From contig RPRQ01000024.1 in NCBI GenBank assembly GCA_003818205.1, positions 1-61,857 on the forward strand: a stretch of DNA of 61,857 nucleotides, given 5' to 3'. The notes under the pieces are model-generated. The model had not been told where the DNA came from, did not search any database, and saw only the letters and a program-made list of their open reading frames with translations. This document shows, one piece after another, positions 17,575-26,568 of the stretch; the stretch's first letter is position 1; each line of letters begins with the position of its first letter. Source of the DNA: Bacteroidales bacterium. GTDB taxonomy: Bacteria > Bacteroidota > Bacteroidia > Bacteroidales > Tenuifilaceae. Position numbers and translations under genes: made by a program.

Positions 17575-19116
17575 TTACTCTGTTTGATGCTCCTCCCTCA
17601 ATAAATCGTTAACCGATTTTACAGGATTAAAGGTTAAAAGCGGAACCTCAACAAAAATGGTATTCCAATTCGACATGGCTCCATTCCATAAGCCAGGTAA
17701 CTCCTGAGCTTTAAGGTCACGCCCATCCTTACTTTTAATGGAGATAAAACCTGTTTGAGGATCGCGGAATTTGAGTAAATCAAACTTATCGCCGTTGTAA
17801 TCCTTAACATAGCAAACCAAATCGACTGGATTGAAATGGGTGGATTCGTTAAATACTTTTTTAATCTCTGAATCATTCAGATTAATTTGTGAACTCTCAA
17901 CAATTTGCAAGGAGGTTGTACCATCTGAGTTTATAGCCCAAAACGGGCCGCCACCGGGTTCACCCTGATTTTTAACCATTCCACAAACCCTAATGGGGCG
18001 ATTTAGTACATCAAGTAAATATTCCCTTAAACCTTTGTAATCCTTTAGATTCAAACCATTTGGAGGCAAAACACATAGTTCGCTCTTTGTAAAATCGAGA
18101 ATTTCGAGAAGTAGTTCAAGGTCACAATCAGTACTCTTGTAAACCTTATCAATATAATCGAAGATTATACCAGTATAGCTTAGCAAAAGACCGGCTAACG
18201 CTTTCTTGTACCTTACAGTATGTGGTTTTAACCTATCGGGCACAACATTATCGATATTCTTAATGAAAATAAGTTCAGCATCGATTTCGTTCAAATTCTC
18301 AATTAATGCACCATGACCACCCGGACGAAAAAGTAAACTTCCATCAAGATTACGGAATGGATTATTATCCATCTCAACGGCAATCGTATCAGTAGAGGGT
18401 TTCTGCTCCGATAGATGGATATTCAATTTTACCTCGTATCGTTCTTCAAATGCTTCTTTAACCCTATCTATCAATTTTTCGAACGCTACTCTATGCTCCC
18501 CCGAAACGGTTAGGTAAATGAAGATGTTCTTTTCAGAATCTTTGCAATGCTGCGCTCCTTCAACCAGCTGCTCCTCAAGAGCAGTTCTTACAGCATCCTC
18601 GTATCGGTGAAAAGGTATCAAACCCTTTGGTAGATTACCATAGTTTAATCCATCCTTGGCCAATAATGCCTCAATAATTGGTGGATAGTACTTGCGCTCA
18701 ATGAGTTCATCCATTTTATAACCGGTACTCCACAGCTCATCGTAAAGTTTAGCGTAAAACGGAAGTTTTTTTATGCTGTTGAAAAAATTCGATGCTGAAC
18801 CAAAACTTTTATCCTTTAGACAATCCTCTCCTTTTGTAGAGAAATCTTGTTGAAATTCAAAAAGATGTTTAAACATTCGGGTTGCAGCACCCGAGGCAGG
18901 TACAAATTTCACTCTATCGCCATCAAACTCTTTGTACAGATCGATTAAATCATCGAGATCATCACAATCCAATTTGATAATCCCATTGCCAATGGTGGCA
19001 GGTTCAGTTATCTGCATGTAGGGGAAACCCTTTCGGAAATTTTCAATCTGCTCATTAACCATGTCTATGGTTGTACCCTGCTCTGCAAGTTGTTTTAAAT
19101 CGGATTCGGTGAACAT
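17575..19116 (-). CDS. DUF4301 family protein
   Basis: This 513-residue protein is of a type typical of Bacteroidota. I recognise the family from the N-terminal ATIGNGI, VKFVPASGAATRMFKHLF, a nucleotide-sugar-pyrophosphorylase-like LLFRPGGHGALI and GEPGGGPFW. The family is uncharacterised. The conserved Gly-rich and basic segments would fit a phosphate- or nucleotide-binding enzyme, which is inference only. It has no signal peptide. It is convergent with truA. Confidence 0.8.
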   Translation of the reverse strand: MFTESDLKQLAEQGTTIDMVNEQIENFRKGFPYMQITEPATIGNGIIKLDCDDLDDLIDLYKEFDGDRVKFVPASGAATRMFKHLFEFQQDFSTKGEDCLKDKSFGSASNFFNSIKKLPFYAKLYDELWSTGYKMDELIERKYYPPIIEALLAKDGLNYGNLPKGLIPFHRYEDAVRTALEEQLVEGAQHCKDSEKNIFIYLTVSGEHRVAFEKLIDRVKEAFEERYEVKLNIHLSEQKPSTDTIAVEMDNNPFRNLDGSLLFRPGGHGALIENLNEIDAELIFIKNIDNVVPDRLKPHTVRYKKALAGLLLSYTGIIFDYIDKVYKSTDCDLELLLEILDFTKSELCVLPPNGLNLKDYKGLREYLLDVLNRPIRVCGMVKNQGEPGGGPFWAINSDGTTSLQIVESSQINLNDSEIKKVFNESTHFNPVDLVCYVKDYNGDKFDLLKFRDPQTGFISIKSKDGRDLKAQELPGLWNGAMSNWNTIFVEVPLLTFNPVKSVNDLLREEHQTE

Positions 19117-19299
19117 CTATTTTTTGTTGCTAATTTAGTTAAAAAAACATGACTTTTGGAGGAAATAGTAAATCAGATAGATGAAATGTTAGAATAGTGG
19201 AATAATAGGTTTAAAAAGCAATATCCCCATCTCCCATCATTCCATCATTTGTAAAAAACAATCAGCAATGAAATGCTATTAATCCGAGATACCCTATCA

Positions 19300-20055
19300 C
19301 TACTTCCACTCAAAGCGAACCCTGCATAGCTCCTTATTATCATCAATACGTTTAATAACAACGATATTTTCTCTTTCTGATTGATTGGATAGCTCAATTT
19401 TAAGGCAATTATTCTCTTTGCCCTCAGCTAGAAAATTAACCTCTATCGTTTTAATCGTATTTTCTTTATGATGATCGAAGCTGAACGAATTATATGCCCA
19501 TTCAATATAACGAGCATTATTCACATGAAAATTAACGTCGAAATCACTAGGTTTAACCGTTAAACTATCGATATTTACAGGGTTCCCTGTAACACCTTCA
19601 ATTTTAGATGCATTTAAAGTAAGAGCTTTACGATCATTCAGAAGAAATGGCAAATCAAGGTCAGTCAACCTTACGGGTCGTCGATTTTGAGCACCTAATA
19701 TCAACCAGCTACTCGATGCTGATATAATTCGATTATCATTAGAATCGTAGATTTCATAATCCCTAAGGGCGAAAAGTCCATCGAAGCCACGAGGATATGT
19801 AACCAATATAATATTTTCACCCCATAGCGGAAGCCTTTCAATCTCTACCCTCACACGCGATAAAACCCAGAAAAGGTTTCTCTTCGATAAATCCTCTAAT
19901 CCAAAATGTAGAATTCCTGCATGTTCCCAAGCAATCTCTTGAAAATAGTTGAATAGCGAAAAAATATTTAATCTACTATTAAAGTCAATCTCATAAGAAT
20001 GAACAGTAATACTCTGAGTATGATATGATGGAGATTTGAAGATGCTTGAATCCAT
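19300..20055 (-). CDS. acyl-ACP thioesterase
   Basis: This 251-residue protein has two tandem hot-dog domains of the FatA/FatB type. It releases free fatty acids from acyl-carrier protein. The second half contains DVNFHVNNARYIEWA, which matches the catalytic Asn-x-His region of plant and bacterial acyl-ACP thioesterases. The N-terminal FNYFQEIAWEHA also fits. It starts two bases after the neighbouring thioesterase-like gene, so both are expressed together. It is cytoplasmic. Confidence 0.85.
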   Translation of the reverse strand: MDSSIFKSPSYHTQSITVHSYEIDFNSRLNIFSLFNYFQEIAWEHAGILHFGLEDLSKRNLFWVLSRVRVEIERLPLWGENIILVTYPRGFDGLFALRDYEIYDSNDNRIISASSSWLILGAQNRRPVRLTDLDLPFLLNDRKALTLNASKIEGVTGNPVNIDSLTVKPSDFDVNFHVNNARYIEWAYNSFSFDHHKENTIKTIEVNFLAEGKENNCLKIELSNQSERENIVVIKRIDDNKELCRVRFEWK

Positions 20056-20057
20056 AA

Positions 20058-20450
20058 CTATTTGTTAATTCGGATACGATTCATGAACTTTTCGGTTTCA
20101 ATGATCGATCGTCTATGGGTGCCTTTTCCGATTACTCCCTCCTCATCCCATGCAATTACCTCAAAGAGAAGCTTATTCCCATTCACCTCTTTTAAAGTTG
20201 CCTCACTTTTAACTTTCATGCCTTTAGGCGTAGCCTTTGTATGCGTAACAGAAATCTCAACACCAACTGTATTATACCCTTCCGGTAGCTTTTGCTGAAC
20301 AGCATTAAGGGCTGCTTTCTCCATCATGGCAATCATGGCAGGTGTTGCAAATACCTCAACAAGTCCCGAACCGTAATGTAGGGCTGTCATATTCGATGTT
20401 ACCCTTTGAGTCTCAAGGTATGATAATCCAATACTTAGATTGAAATCCAT
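20058..20450 (-). CDS. hot-dog thioesterase, fluoroacetyl-CoA thioesterase-like
   Basis: This 130-residue single hot-dog protein contains ATPAMIAMMEKAALNAVQ, then VGVEISVTHTKATPKG. The Thr/Glu/His pattern matches the FlK family. FlK hydrolyses fluoroacetyl-CoA, but most homologues have unknown acyl-CoA substrates. It is the first gene of a two-gene unit with the acyl-ACP thioesterase. A TACTTTTG -7 element lies 17-24 bases upstream. Confidence 0.82.
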   Translation of the reverse strand: MDFNLSIGLSYLETQRVTSNMTALHYGSGLVEVFATPAMIAMMEKAALNAVQQKLPEGYNTVGVEISVTHTKATPKGMKVKSEATLKEVNGNKLLFEVIAWDEEGVIGKGTHRRSIIETEKFMNRIRINK

Positions 20451-20466
20451 AATTTTTCGATTTTCA

Positions 20467-20474
20467 CAAAAGTA
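20467..20474 (-). promoter_or_regulatory. -7 promoter element of the thioesterase pair
   Basis: On the minus strand TACTTTTG matches TAnnTTTG and is 17 bases before the ATG at 20450. No clear -33 TTTG is seen at the usual distance. Confidence 0.5.
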
Positions 20475-20597
20475 TAAAAAACGGTACTCGAATCATCTTC
20501 TATCAAATTATCTTTTTAGGTTAATGATGTATTTGTATTTTTACCATTGAAAAAGAGACAAATTAAAGCGAAAATTAATATTTTTAAATGAAGCATT

Positions 20598-20867
20598 ATG
20601 AATAAAGTGATTATTGAAAAATTAAGCAGCGAAGAGATTATAAAAAGAGGTATCAATCGTTGGCCGATATGGGAAAAGGAAGTTTCGAAATTCGATTGGT
20701 TCTATGATTCCGAAGAAGAGTGCCAAATACTAGAGGGCGAGGTTGAAGTTGATACCATTGAAGGCAAATACACCATCAAGGCAGGTGATTTTGTCACTTT
20801 TAAGGTGGGCCTAAAATGCGTTTGGGATGTTAAAAAGCCGATAAGGAAACATTACAATTTTAAGTGA
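20598..20867 (+). CDS. small cupin protein (DUF861/cupin_3 type)
   Basis: This 89-residue single-domain cupin contains FDWFYDSEEECQILEGEVEV and GDFVTFKVGLKCVWDV, typical of the cupin_3 family related to EutQ and ureidoglycolate-type cupins. The usual His ligands are replaced by acidic residues, so metal binding is uncertain. The substrate is unknown. It is monocistronic, with an AT-rich leader. Confidence 0.8.
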   Translation: MNKVIIEKLSSEEIIKRGINRWPIWEKEVSKFDWFYDSEEECQILEGEVEVDTIEGKYTIKAGDFVTFKVGLKCVWDVKKPIRKHYNFK

Positions 20868-21087
20868 TAAGCGCCTAGAGTGTTTATTTTAAGCGTGTTG
20901 CAGTAGTTATAGTTAGCATATACTATAAGTATTAAGGGTGGATTGTATATTTACCCACTACTCGCTGATGGATGATACTGAAGAGCTAATGAGGGGCGTT
21001 TTATCCCACACGCAACCTTTCTTTTAAAACTCACATCTATATGGTAAATTAACATATTTTTTTCAAATCCAAATAAATGAAAGGACT

Positions 21088-22371
21088 ATGAAAATTACCC
21101 TAACAACCCTTATATCGGTAGTTGCTTTTAGCACTTTTTTTGGTGGATGCACCGACAAAACGATTGAACAAATTACCTATACTGCCAATGTTCCAGTTTA
21201 CATGTCCTATTCTAGTTTTCGGTCAGGCTTTAAAAAGACTGAACCCCAAGATTTAAATAATGTTGGAAAGATTTACTTCAAGGATAACTATTTATTTGTG
21301 AACGAACCAGGCAAAGGAATTCATGTAATTGACAATTCCAATCCATCGAATCCACTGAAAGTAGCCTTCTACGAAATTCTTGGCAATGTTGATATGGCAA
21401 TAAATGGGAATATACTATATGCTGATAGCTACATCGATCTAATTGCCATTGATATCTCAGATATCAACGATCCCAAGGAGGTAGGGCGTGTTAAGAATAT
21501 TTTCCCTGAAATTGTTCCCGAAGGCGATATTAACTACCAATATGCCAATATTGATCACCAGAAAGGAGTAATCATTGGTTGGGAGGTTAAGACAGTTACC
21601 GAGGAATACTATAAGGAAAATTATGGATGCTGGTACTACAAAGGTGAAATGGATGTATTAACATTTGCTAATTCAACAACAAATGATGGTTTGAGCAGTG
21701 GTGCTGGCATTGGAGGCTCAATGGCTCGGTTTATGCTTAATAATCAATATCTCTACGTTATTGCTATTCCCTATCGACTAAAATCGGTTGATATATCCAA
21801 TGCAATTGCAATGAAGGTAGTCGATAGCATTGATGTTTCACGAAATATGGAGACACTATTCAAGCATAACAATAATCTATTTATCGGAACAACAACAGGG
21901 ATGCTTATTTATGATATAACCTCTCCCAAAAAGCCTCAAATGGTATCGGAATACAATCACATTTCTGCCTGCGATCCTGTTGTTGTTGATGGCAATTACG
22001 CTTATGTTACCCTTCGTACGGGAACCATGTGCGCAAATGGACAAAATCTGCTCGATGTTATCGATATTTCATCCATTACAAACCCATATCTTGTAAAATC
22101 GTACCCTTTGTTTAATCCCCATGGATTGGGTATTGATGGCGACCTACTCTTTATTTGCGATGGTGCTGCTGGGCTCAAGGTTTATGACAAGCATGATCCA
22201 ATGGCCATACTCACCAATCAAGTTGCCCATTTTCTTGATTTTGATACCTACGACGTTATCCCTTTTGATGGTGTGCTCATGCTCGTTGGCAAAGGAGGAA
22301 TTTACCAATATAGCTATACCAATCCAAGCAATTTAACACTGCTCAGTCATATGCCCATTTATAGCAATTAG
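21088..22371 (+). CDS. LVIVD-repeat lipoprotein
   Basis: This 427-residue protein has a lipoprotein signal peptide with lipobox FGGC (Cys21). The body is a series of beta-propeller-like LVIVD repeats, seen as recurring patterns such as GIHVIDNSNPSNPLKVAFY, LIAIDISDINDPKEVGRV and LLDVIDISSITNPYLVKSYP. Such proteins are surface or periplasmic and of unknown function, probably binding or scaffolding. It is followed 11 bases later by a barrel lipoprotein gene, so the pair likely works together at the outer membrane. Confidence 0.88.
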   Translation: MKITLTTLISVVAFSTFFGGCTDKTIEQITYTANVPVYMSYSSFRSGFKKTEPQDLNNVGKIYFKDNYLFVNEPGKGIHVIDNSNPSNPLKVAFYEILGNVDMAINGNILYADSYIDLIAIDISDINDPKEVGRVKNIFPEIVPEGDINYQYANIDHQKGVIIGWEVKTVTEEYYKENYGCWYYKGEMDVLTFANSTTNDGLSSGAGIGGSMARFMLNNQYLYVIAIPYRLKSVDISNAIAMKVVDSIDVSRNMETLFKHNNNLFIGTTTGMLIYDITSPKKPQMVSEYNHISACDPVVVDGNYAYVTLRTGTMCANGQNLLDVIDISSITNPYLVKSYPLFNPHGLGIDGDLLFICDGAAGLKVYDKHDPMAILTNQVAHFLDFDTYDVIPFDGVLMLVGKGGIYQYSYTNPSNLTLLSHMPIYSN

Positions 22372-22382
22372 AAACCATCACT

Positions 22383-23072
22383 ATGTATAGGAAAATAGTT
22401 CTTTTCGTGCTGTGTTTTGTTCTATTCTATAGCTGCGCAATACCTGTTCTAGAGGCAAATCCGCACAACAAAAATGTCAATAAATATGCTGATGATTCAT
22501 TGGGAATAAGAAAGGAGACTTTTCGAGGAGGTATAGATTTAGGTTCAACTCAGTTTAGCTCCAGAACCGCAGGTTACCAAGTTCAATTCACTGCAGGTTT
22601 CTTAGCAGGAAAAACCAAGATTGGTAAAGAGTACAACATGAGTTTTCAGGTTTCAAACGGATATCAATTTAAAAATGGACTTGGTTTAGGTATAGGAAGT
22701 GGAGCCGAACGCTTAGCAGTACCAGTGATTCCTCTCTACAGTGAGATTACTTACCATTTTATTGATAATCGATTCTCACCATATTTTTTTCTTAAAGCTG
22801 GGTATGGTTTTACTTTTATTGAAAGGAGAGATAGCCAATACAGCTATGAAGATTATACCAATCCTAATCCTATGGATTCAGAGGGTGGTTTCTTATTCAA
22901 TGTAGGAGTTGGAATAGCCAATTTTACATGGGATAAAGCCGCAGTACTTTTTGCTGTTGGATATCGTTATCAAAGGGTTACCGAAACACTTCAGATGTGG
23001 AACGGAATGCAGCATGAGGTGGAATCGAATTTCAACAGGATTGAGGTTAAGTTTGGATTTATGTTTAGGTGA
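22383..23072 (+). CDS. outer-membrane beta-barrel-like lipoprotein
   Basis: This 229-residue protein has a signal peptide with a likely lipobox (LFYSC, Cys18). The mature part alternates polar and hydrophobic residues and ends in FNRIEVKFGFMFR, with a terminal aromatic/Arg as in outer-membrane barrels. Several Gly-Tyr-rich strands (YFFLKAGYGF, AVLFAVGYRYQ) fit an eight-strand barrel. The function is unknown. It is co-transcribed with the LVIVD lipoprotein. Confidence 0.75.
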   Translation: MYRKIVLFVLCFVLFYSCAIPVLEANPHNKNVNKYADDSLGIRKETFRGGIDLGSTQFSSRTAGYQVQFTAGFLAGKTKIGKEYNMSFQVSNGYQFKNGLGLGIGSGAERLAVPVIPLYSEITYHFIDNRFSPYFFLKAGYGFTFIERRDSQYSYEDYTNPNPMDSEGGFLFNVGVGIANFTWDKAAVLFAVGYRYQRVTETLQMWNGMQHEVESNFNRIEVKFGFMFR

Positions 23073-23453
23073 TTAACCGATATAACCTTGCAAGAAGTTG
23101 TTGGTTGCCTTATGACACGCCAAATGCGAATCATTAATTTGAAATGTTTCACGATAAAAATCTACATGACCGTAATATATTTGCGTTTTTTCATGCCCAT
23201 AGTCCAAAACTTGTTGAATAACCTATATCATAATTTGCATTCTTTCACCAGATTACCAAATCATTACTCTTGAACAAATTCCTTAGGTCACTCCACCTAC
23301 CCTTAGCCCTATTAAGCTCAAAAAAACTATTATCGATACACCATAATCTATGCAATTGAAGTACATAAGTACACTCTAGACCCTTTCTTCAAAACTTAAC
23401 ATTAACTTAACATTAAAAAAACACTGGCTTAGCTTTTAGGAAATATGATGCCT
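23073..23453. other. gene-free stretch
   Basis: These ~380 bases are AT-rich. Short open frames with TTG starts exist, but none has protein-like composition. I see no RNA gene, hairpin terminator or named repeat. The right end is the promoter region of the phosphate transporter. Confidence 0.5.
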
Positions 23454-23461
23454 TACCTTTG
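23454..23461 (+). promoter_or_regulatory. -7 promoter element of the phosphate transporter
   Basis: TACCTTTG matches TAnnTTTG exactly and lies 24 bases before the ATG at 23486. It overlaps an alternative upstream TTG start, arguing against that start. Confidence 0.55.
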
Positions 23462-23485
23462 TGTCGCAATTTTAAAGAACACAAT

Positions 23486-24901
23486 ATGTTTGGACTTGAC
23501 ACAGGGTTAACAATTCTTCTAATAGCGAGCATTCTTGCCGCACTTTTTTTTGAATTTATTAATGGATTTCATGATACTGCAAACGCAGTAGCAACTGTAA
23601 TTTACACCAAATCACTTAAACCTCGAACAGCAGTTATTTGGTCAGGTATCTGGAATTTTCTAGGTGTTTATCTTGGGGGGTTAGCTGTTGCTATGGCCAT
23701 TATGAACCTATTGCCATTAGAGATACTGGTAGATCAAAATATCTACCATAATCTTGCTATGATATTTGCGCTTATCCTTACTGCCATTTTTTGGAATTTA
23801 GGTACATGGTATCTCGGAATTCCTTGTTCAAGTTCACACACATTGCTTGGATCAATTTTCGGGGTAGGTATTGCATTTATGTTCATCAATGCGGATGGGA
23901 ATGTAGCATTGAACTGGAAAAAGGTTATTGATGCAGGTTTATCGTTGCTCATTTCTCCATTAATTGGCTTTGGATTATCAATGCTATTAATGGCATTGTT
24001 TAAAAAAGTGGTGAAAAAGAAAAAATTCTTTGATGAACCTGAAAAAGAAAAAACGCCTCCATTCTGGATTAGAGGATGGTTGGTCCTCACATGCACCAGC
24101 GTTAGCTACTTTCATGGGTCTAATGATGGGCAAAAAGGGGTTGGTTTAATCATGATTATTTTAATAAGCCTTGCTCCTGCGTTCTTTGCTCTAGATAATT
24201 CAAAAAGCATTAGCAATATGTATGGCAATGTTCAGGCGGTAACCATTTATACTGATAAGGTTAATGTAAATAGCCTTAAACCTGAAGAACAGGCAAGTTT
24301 CCTGAAAATTAAGCAGGATATAAAAGATATTAATAGCGTTATTGAAGAGTCAGAAGCAAAAGATGAAATTGCACCAAGCAAACGATTTGAAGCGAGAAAG
24401 GATATTATTTTGATTACCAAATCATATGAAAAGATTCTTTCGAGCCATAAAGACTCTGAATCACTCGGTTTGAAAAAAGACGAATTCGCTCGACTTAAAA
24501 ATAATTTAAAGGAGATGAAATCTTTTACAGAATTTGCTCCATGGTGGGTTATTCTACTCGTATCTATATCTTTAGGTCTAGGAACCATGATTGGTTGGAA
24601 ACGAATAGTTGTTACTATAGGTGAAAAGATTGGAAAATCGCACCTCTCCTACGCACAGGGAGCTAGTGCCGAAATGGTTGCTGCTAGCACTATTGGAATG
24701 TCAAGTTTACTAGGTTTACCTGTTAGTACAACTCATGTGCTTTCTTCGGGTGTGGCAGGAACCATGGTATCGCAAGGAGGACTTAAAAATCTTCAAGCAA
24801 AAACCGTAAAAAACATACTAATAGCATGGGTAGTTACAATCCCTGTTACAGTTGTTCTATCATGTGGAATATTCTTAGGGTTATACTATTTAATGGGATA
24901 A
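23486..24901 (+). CDS. inorganic phosphate transporter, Pit family
   Basis: This 471-residue membrane protein exchanges metal-phosphate and protons. The family repeats are visible in both halves: NGFHDTANAVATVIYT with SSSHTLLGSIFG, and HGSNDGQKGVG with PVSTTHVLSSGVAG. A ~110-residue hydrophilic helical loop (about residues 240-355) separates two membrane blocks. The start is the ATG at 23486; an upstream TTG would add nine residues but lies in the promoter. It is monocistronic, ended by a terminator shared with the convergent flavodiiron gene. Confidence 0.92.
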   Translation: MFGLDTGLTILLIASILAALFFEFINGFHDTANAVATVIYTKSLKPRTAVIWSGIWNFLGVYLGGLAVAMAIMNLLPLEILVDQNIYHNLAMIFALILTAIFWNLGTWYLGIPCSSSHTLLGSIFGVGIAFMFINADGNVALNWKKVIDAGLSLLISPLIGFGLSMLLMALFKKVVKKKKFFDEPEKEKTPPFWIRGWLVLTCTSVSYFHGSNDGQKGVGLIMIILISLAPAFFALDNSKSISNMYGNVQAVTIYTDKVNVNSLKPEEQASFLKIKQDIKDINSVIEESEAKDEIAPSKRFEARKDIILITKSYEKILSSHKDSESLGLKKDEFARLKNNLKEMKSFTEFAPWWVILLVSISLGLGTMIGWKRIVVTIGEKIGKSHLSYAQGASAEMVAASTIGMSSLLGLPVSTTHVLSSGVAGTMVSQGGLKNLQAKTVKNILIAWVVTIPVTVVLSCGIFLGLYYLMG

Positions 24902-24930
24902 ATAAAGTGAAGTTTTGTATATAAAAAGCA

Positions 24931-24956
24931 AAAGCCCCGAAAAATCGAGGCTCTTC
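24931..24956. terminator. bidirectional terminator between pit and fprA
   Basis: AGCCCCGA and TCGAGGCT pair (one mismatch) around a four-base A loop, with an A run upstream and CTTCTTTTT downstream. It serves both convergent genes. Confidence 0.75.
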
Positions 24957-24959
24957 TTT

Positions 24960-26150
24960 TTATTTCTTAATCTTCTCTGCCATGCTCTTTGCTAACACCT
25001 CACATTGCTGATACTTTTCATCCGATGGTTTACCATATATTTCGGCTGGGTCAGCAACCAATTCCAGCTTGATCTCCTCAGCAAATTTCATAAGGTTTTT
25101 AACACCGCCTCCATTCCAGCTATAGCTACCAAATAACCCTAAATACTTATTTCTAATATTCATATGCTGAAGTTCGCGGGTTAAATTCTCCATCAATGGA
25201 AACATCTCGGAATTGTAGGCACATGAACCAAGTATTAAACCGTTGTACTTCCAAATTTCGTTGATAAGGTGGCTAATATGTGTTCTAGAAATATCATGTA
25301 TTCTGATATTCTTAACCCCATTCTCCGAAAGTTTACGACCAATATAATCAGCCATCATCTCAGTATTCCCATACATCGATGCGAAAATAATAACCACGCC
25401 CTCTTCGGCTTCGTAGCGGCTCCACCTATCATATAATCCAATAACCTTTGCTGGATTTGAACGCCAAACAGGTCCATGGGTTGGAGCAACCGCTTTAACA
25501 GGGATTCCCTGTAGCTTAGCAAGAGCCTTTTGGACCATATTGCTATACTTCCCAACAATATTGGAGTAGTAACGACGCATCTCCTCCTCGAAGAATGAAT
25601 CGTTGATCTCATCGTCAAAAATACCACCATCAAGGGTTCCAAAGCTACCAAATGCATCACCCGAAAAGAGTATCTGATCGGTCTCATCATAGGTCATCAT
25701 GGTTTCAGGCCAATGTACCCAAGGGGTCATATAGAATTTAAGCTTATGATAGCCTAAATCTAAACTAGCGCAGTCGTCAACCTGAAGAAGGTTCTCAGTA
25801 ATGCCCCAGTATGCTTCCACAATCTTGAAGGTCTTCTGATTACCAATCAGCTTAACCCCTTTAAAGTGGTTGTAGATATCCTTAATTTCACCTGAATGGT
25901 CAGGTTCCATGTGATTAATAATAATATAATCGAGAGTTCGCCCATTCAGGAGCTTCTCGATACGCTCGATGTAATTCCCTGCCGCACGATCTTCTAAGGT
26001 ATCAACAAGGGCCGTTTTTTCATCAAGGATAAGATATGAGTTATACGAAACGCCCTTTTCAAGAGGCCACATATTCTCGAACAACCTTTTACGGCGGTCG
26101 TTCACGCCAATCCAGTGTACTTTTCCTTTAACAAGTTCAGTATAGTGCAT
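24960..26150 (-). CDS. fprA: flavodiiron protein (A-type flavoprotein)
   Basis: This 396-residue protein reduces O2 to water or NO to N2O in anaerobes. The N-terminal beta-lactamase-like domain holds the diiron ligand motif HMEPDH, with a later HWPETM and THGPVWR. The C-terminal ~140 residues are a flavodoxin domain starting IIFASMYGNTEMMADYIG. No rubredoxin or reductase domain is fused, so electrons must come from another protein. It fits an oxygen-sensitive organism with several other oxidative defences nearby. Confidence 0.93.
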   Translation of the reverse strand: MHYTELVKGKVHWIGVNDRRKRLFENMWPLEKGVSYNSYLILDEKTALVDTLEDRAAGNYIERIEKLLNGRTLDYIIINHMEPDHSGEIKDIYNHFKGVKLIGNQKTFKIVEAYWGITENLLQVDDCASLDLGYHKLKFYMTPWVHWPETMMTYDETDQILFSGDAFGSFGTLDGGIFDDEINDSFFEEEMRRYYSNIVGKYSNMVQKALAKLQGIPVKAVAPTHGPVWRSNPAKVIGLYDRWSRYEAEEGVVIIFASMYGNTEMMADYIGRKLSENGVKNIRIHDISRTHISHLINEIWKYNGLILGSCAYNSEMFPLMENLTRELQHMNIRNKYLGLFGSYSWNGGGVKNLMKFAEEIKLELVADPAEIYGKPSDEKYQQCEVLAKSMAEKIKK

Positions 26151-26250
26151 AGTAAAATAGTTTTCTCACATAAAAGCACAAAGCTAACAAAATCGAATTA
26201 TTATAAAATGGGTTCCGCCAATGTTTAACTTTATATTAATAAGATTTCAA

Positions 26251-26430
26251 GTAACTACTCAGGTACATTTTCAGATAATCATTTTCTTCATGGTCAAATG
26301 TAAACTACAGCTATAAAGGCTGTTGCTCGCTTTCACCCCTTGCAAACCTACCCTCCATACTTAGGTATCAGGGCAGGCAGGGATCGCAAAGAAAGAAAAA
26401 ACGTATTCTTTTTTCCCTTTGCATGCTAAT
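26251..26430 (+). repeat. dispersed intergenic repeat family B, copy 2, with a nested insert
   Basis: It matches 6498-6654 from GTAACTACTCAGGTACATTT through CTTTGC...GCTAAT. Within it, CCTACCCTCCATACTTAGGT and ATCAGGGCAGGCAGGGA replace the CGCAAAG-type segment of copy 1. The insert is rich in the CCTGCC/GGCAGG motif seen also near 44346 and 59840. Confidence 0.85.
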
Positions 26431-26480
26431 TTGTAAATGATTTTGATTCAATTCTCCTGAAATGGCATTGCTTTTTTTTA

Positions 26481-26488
26481 TATTTTTG
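26481..26488 (+). promoter_or_regulatory. possible -7 promoter element of pfkA
   Basis: TATTTTTG matches TAnnTTTG and lies 81 bases before the pfkA ATG. The region is very T-rich, so the match is weak evidence. Confidence 0.35.
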
Positions 26489-26568
26489 CCAAGTTGGATA
26501 AATAATGACTACTATAAACTAATTTTATTCACAATACAAAATTGTTATTTTAACTAATAGATTTAATT

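Noticed and set aside
23088-23273. Open frame of 61 codons after the barrel lipoprotein
   Set aside because: TTG start, biased composition and no recognisable motif. Considered chance.
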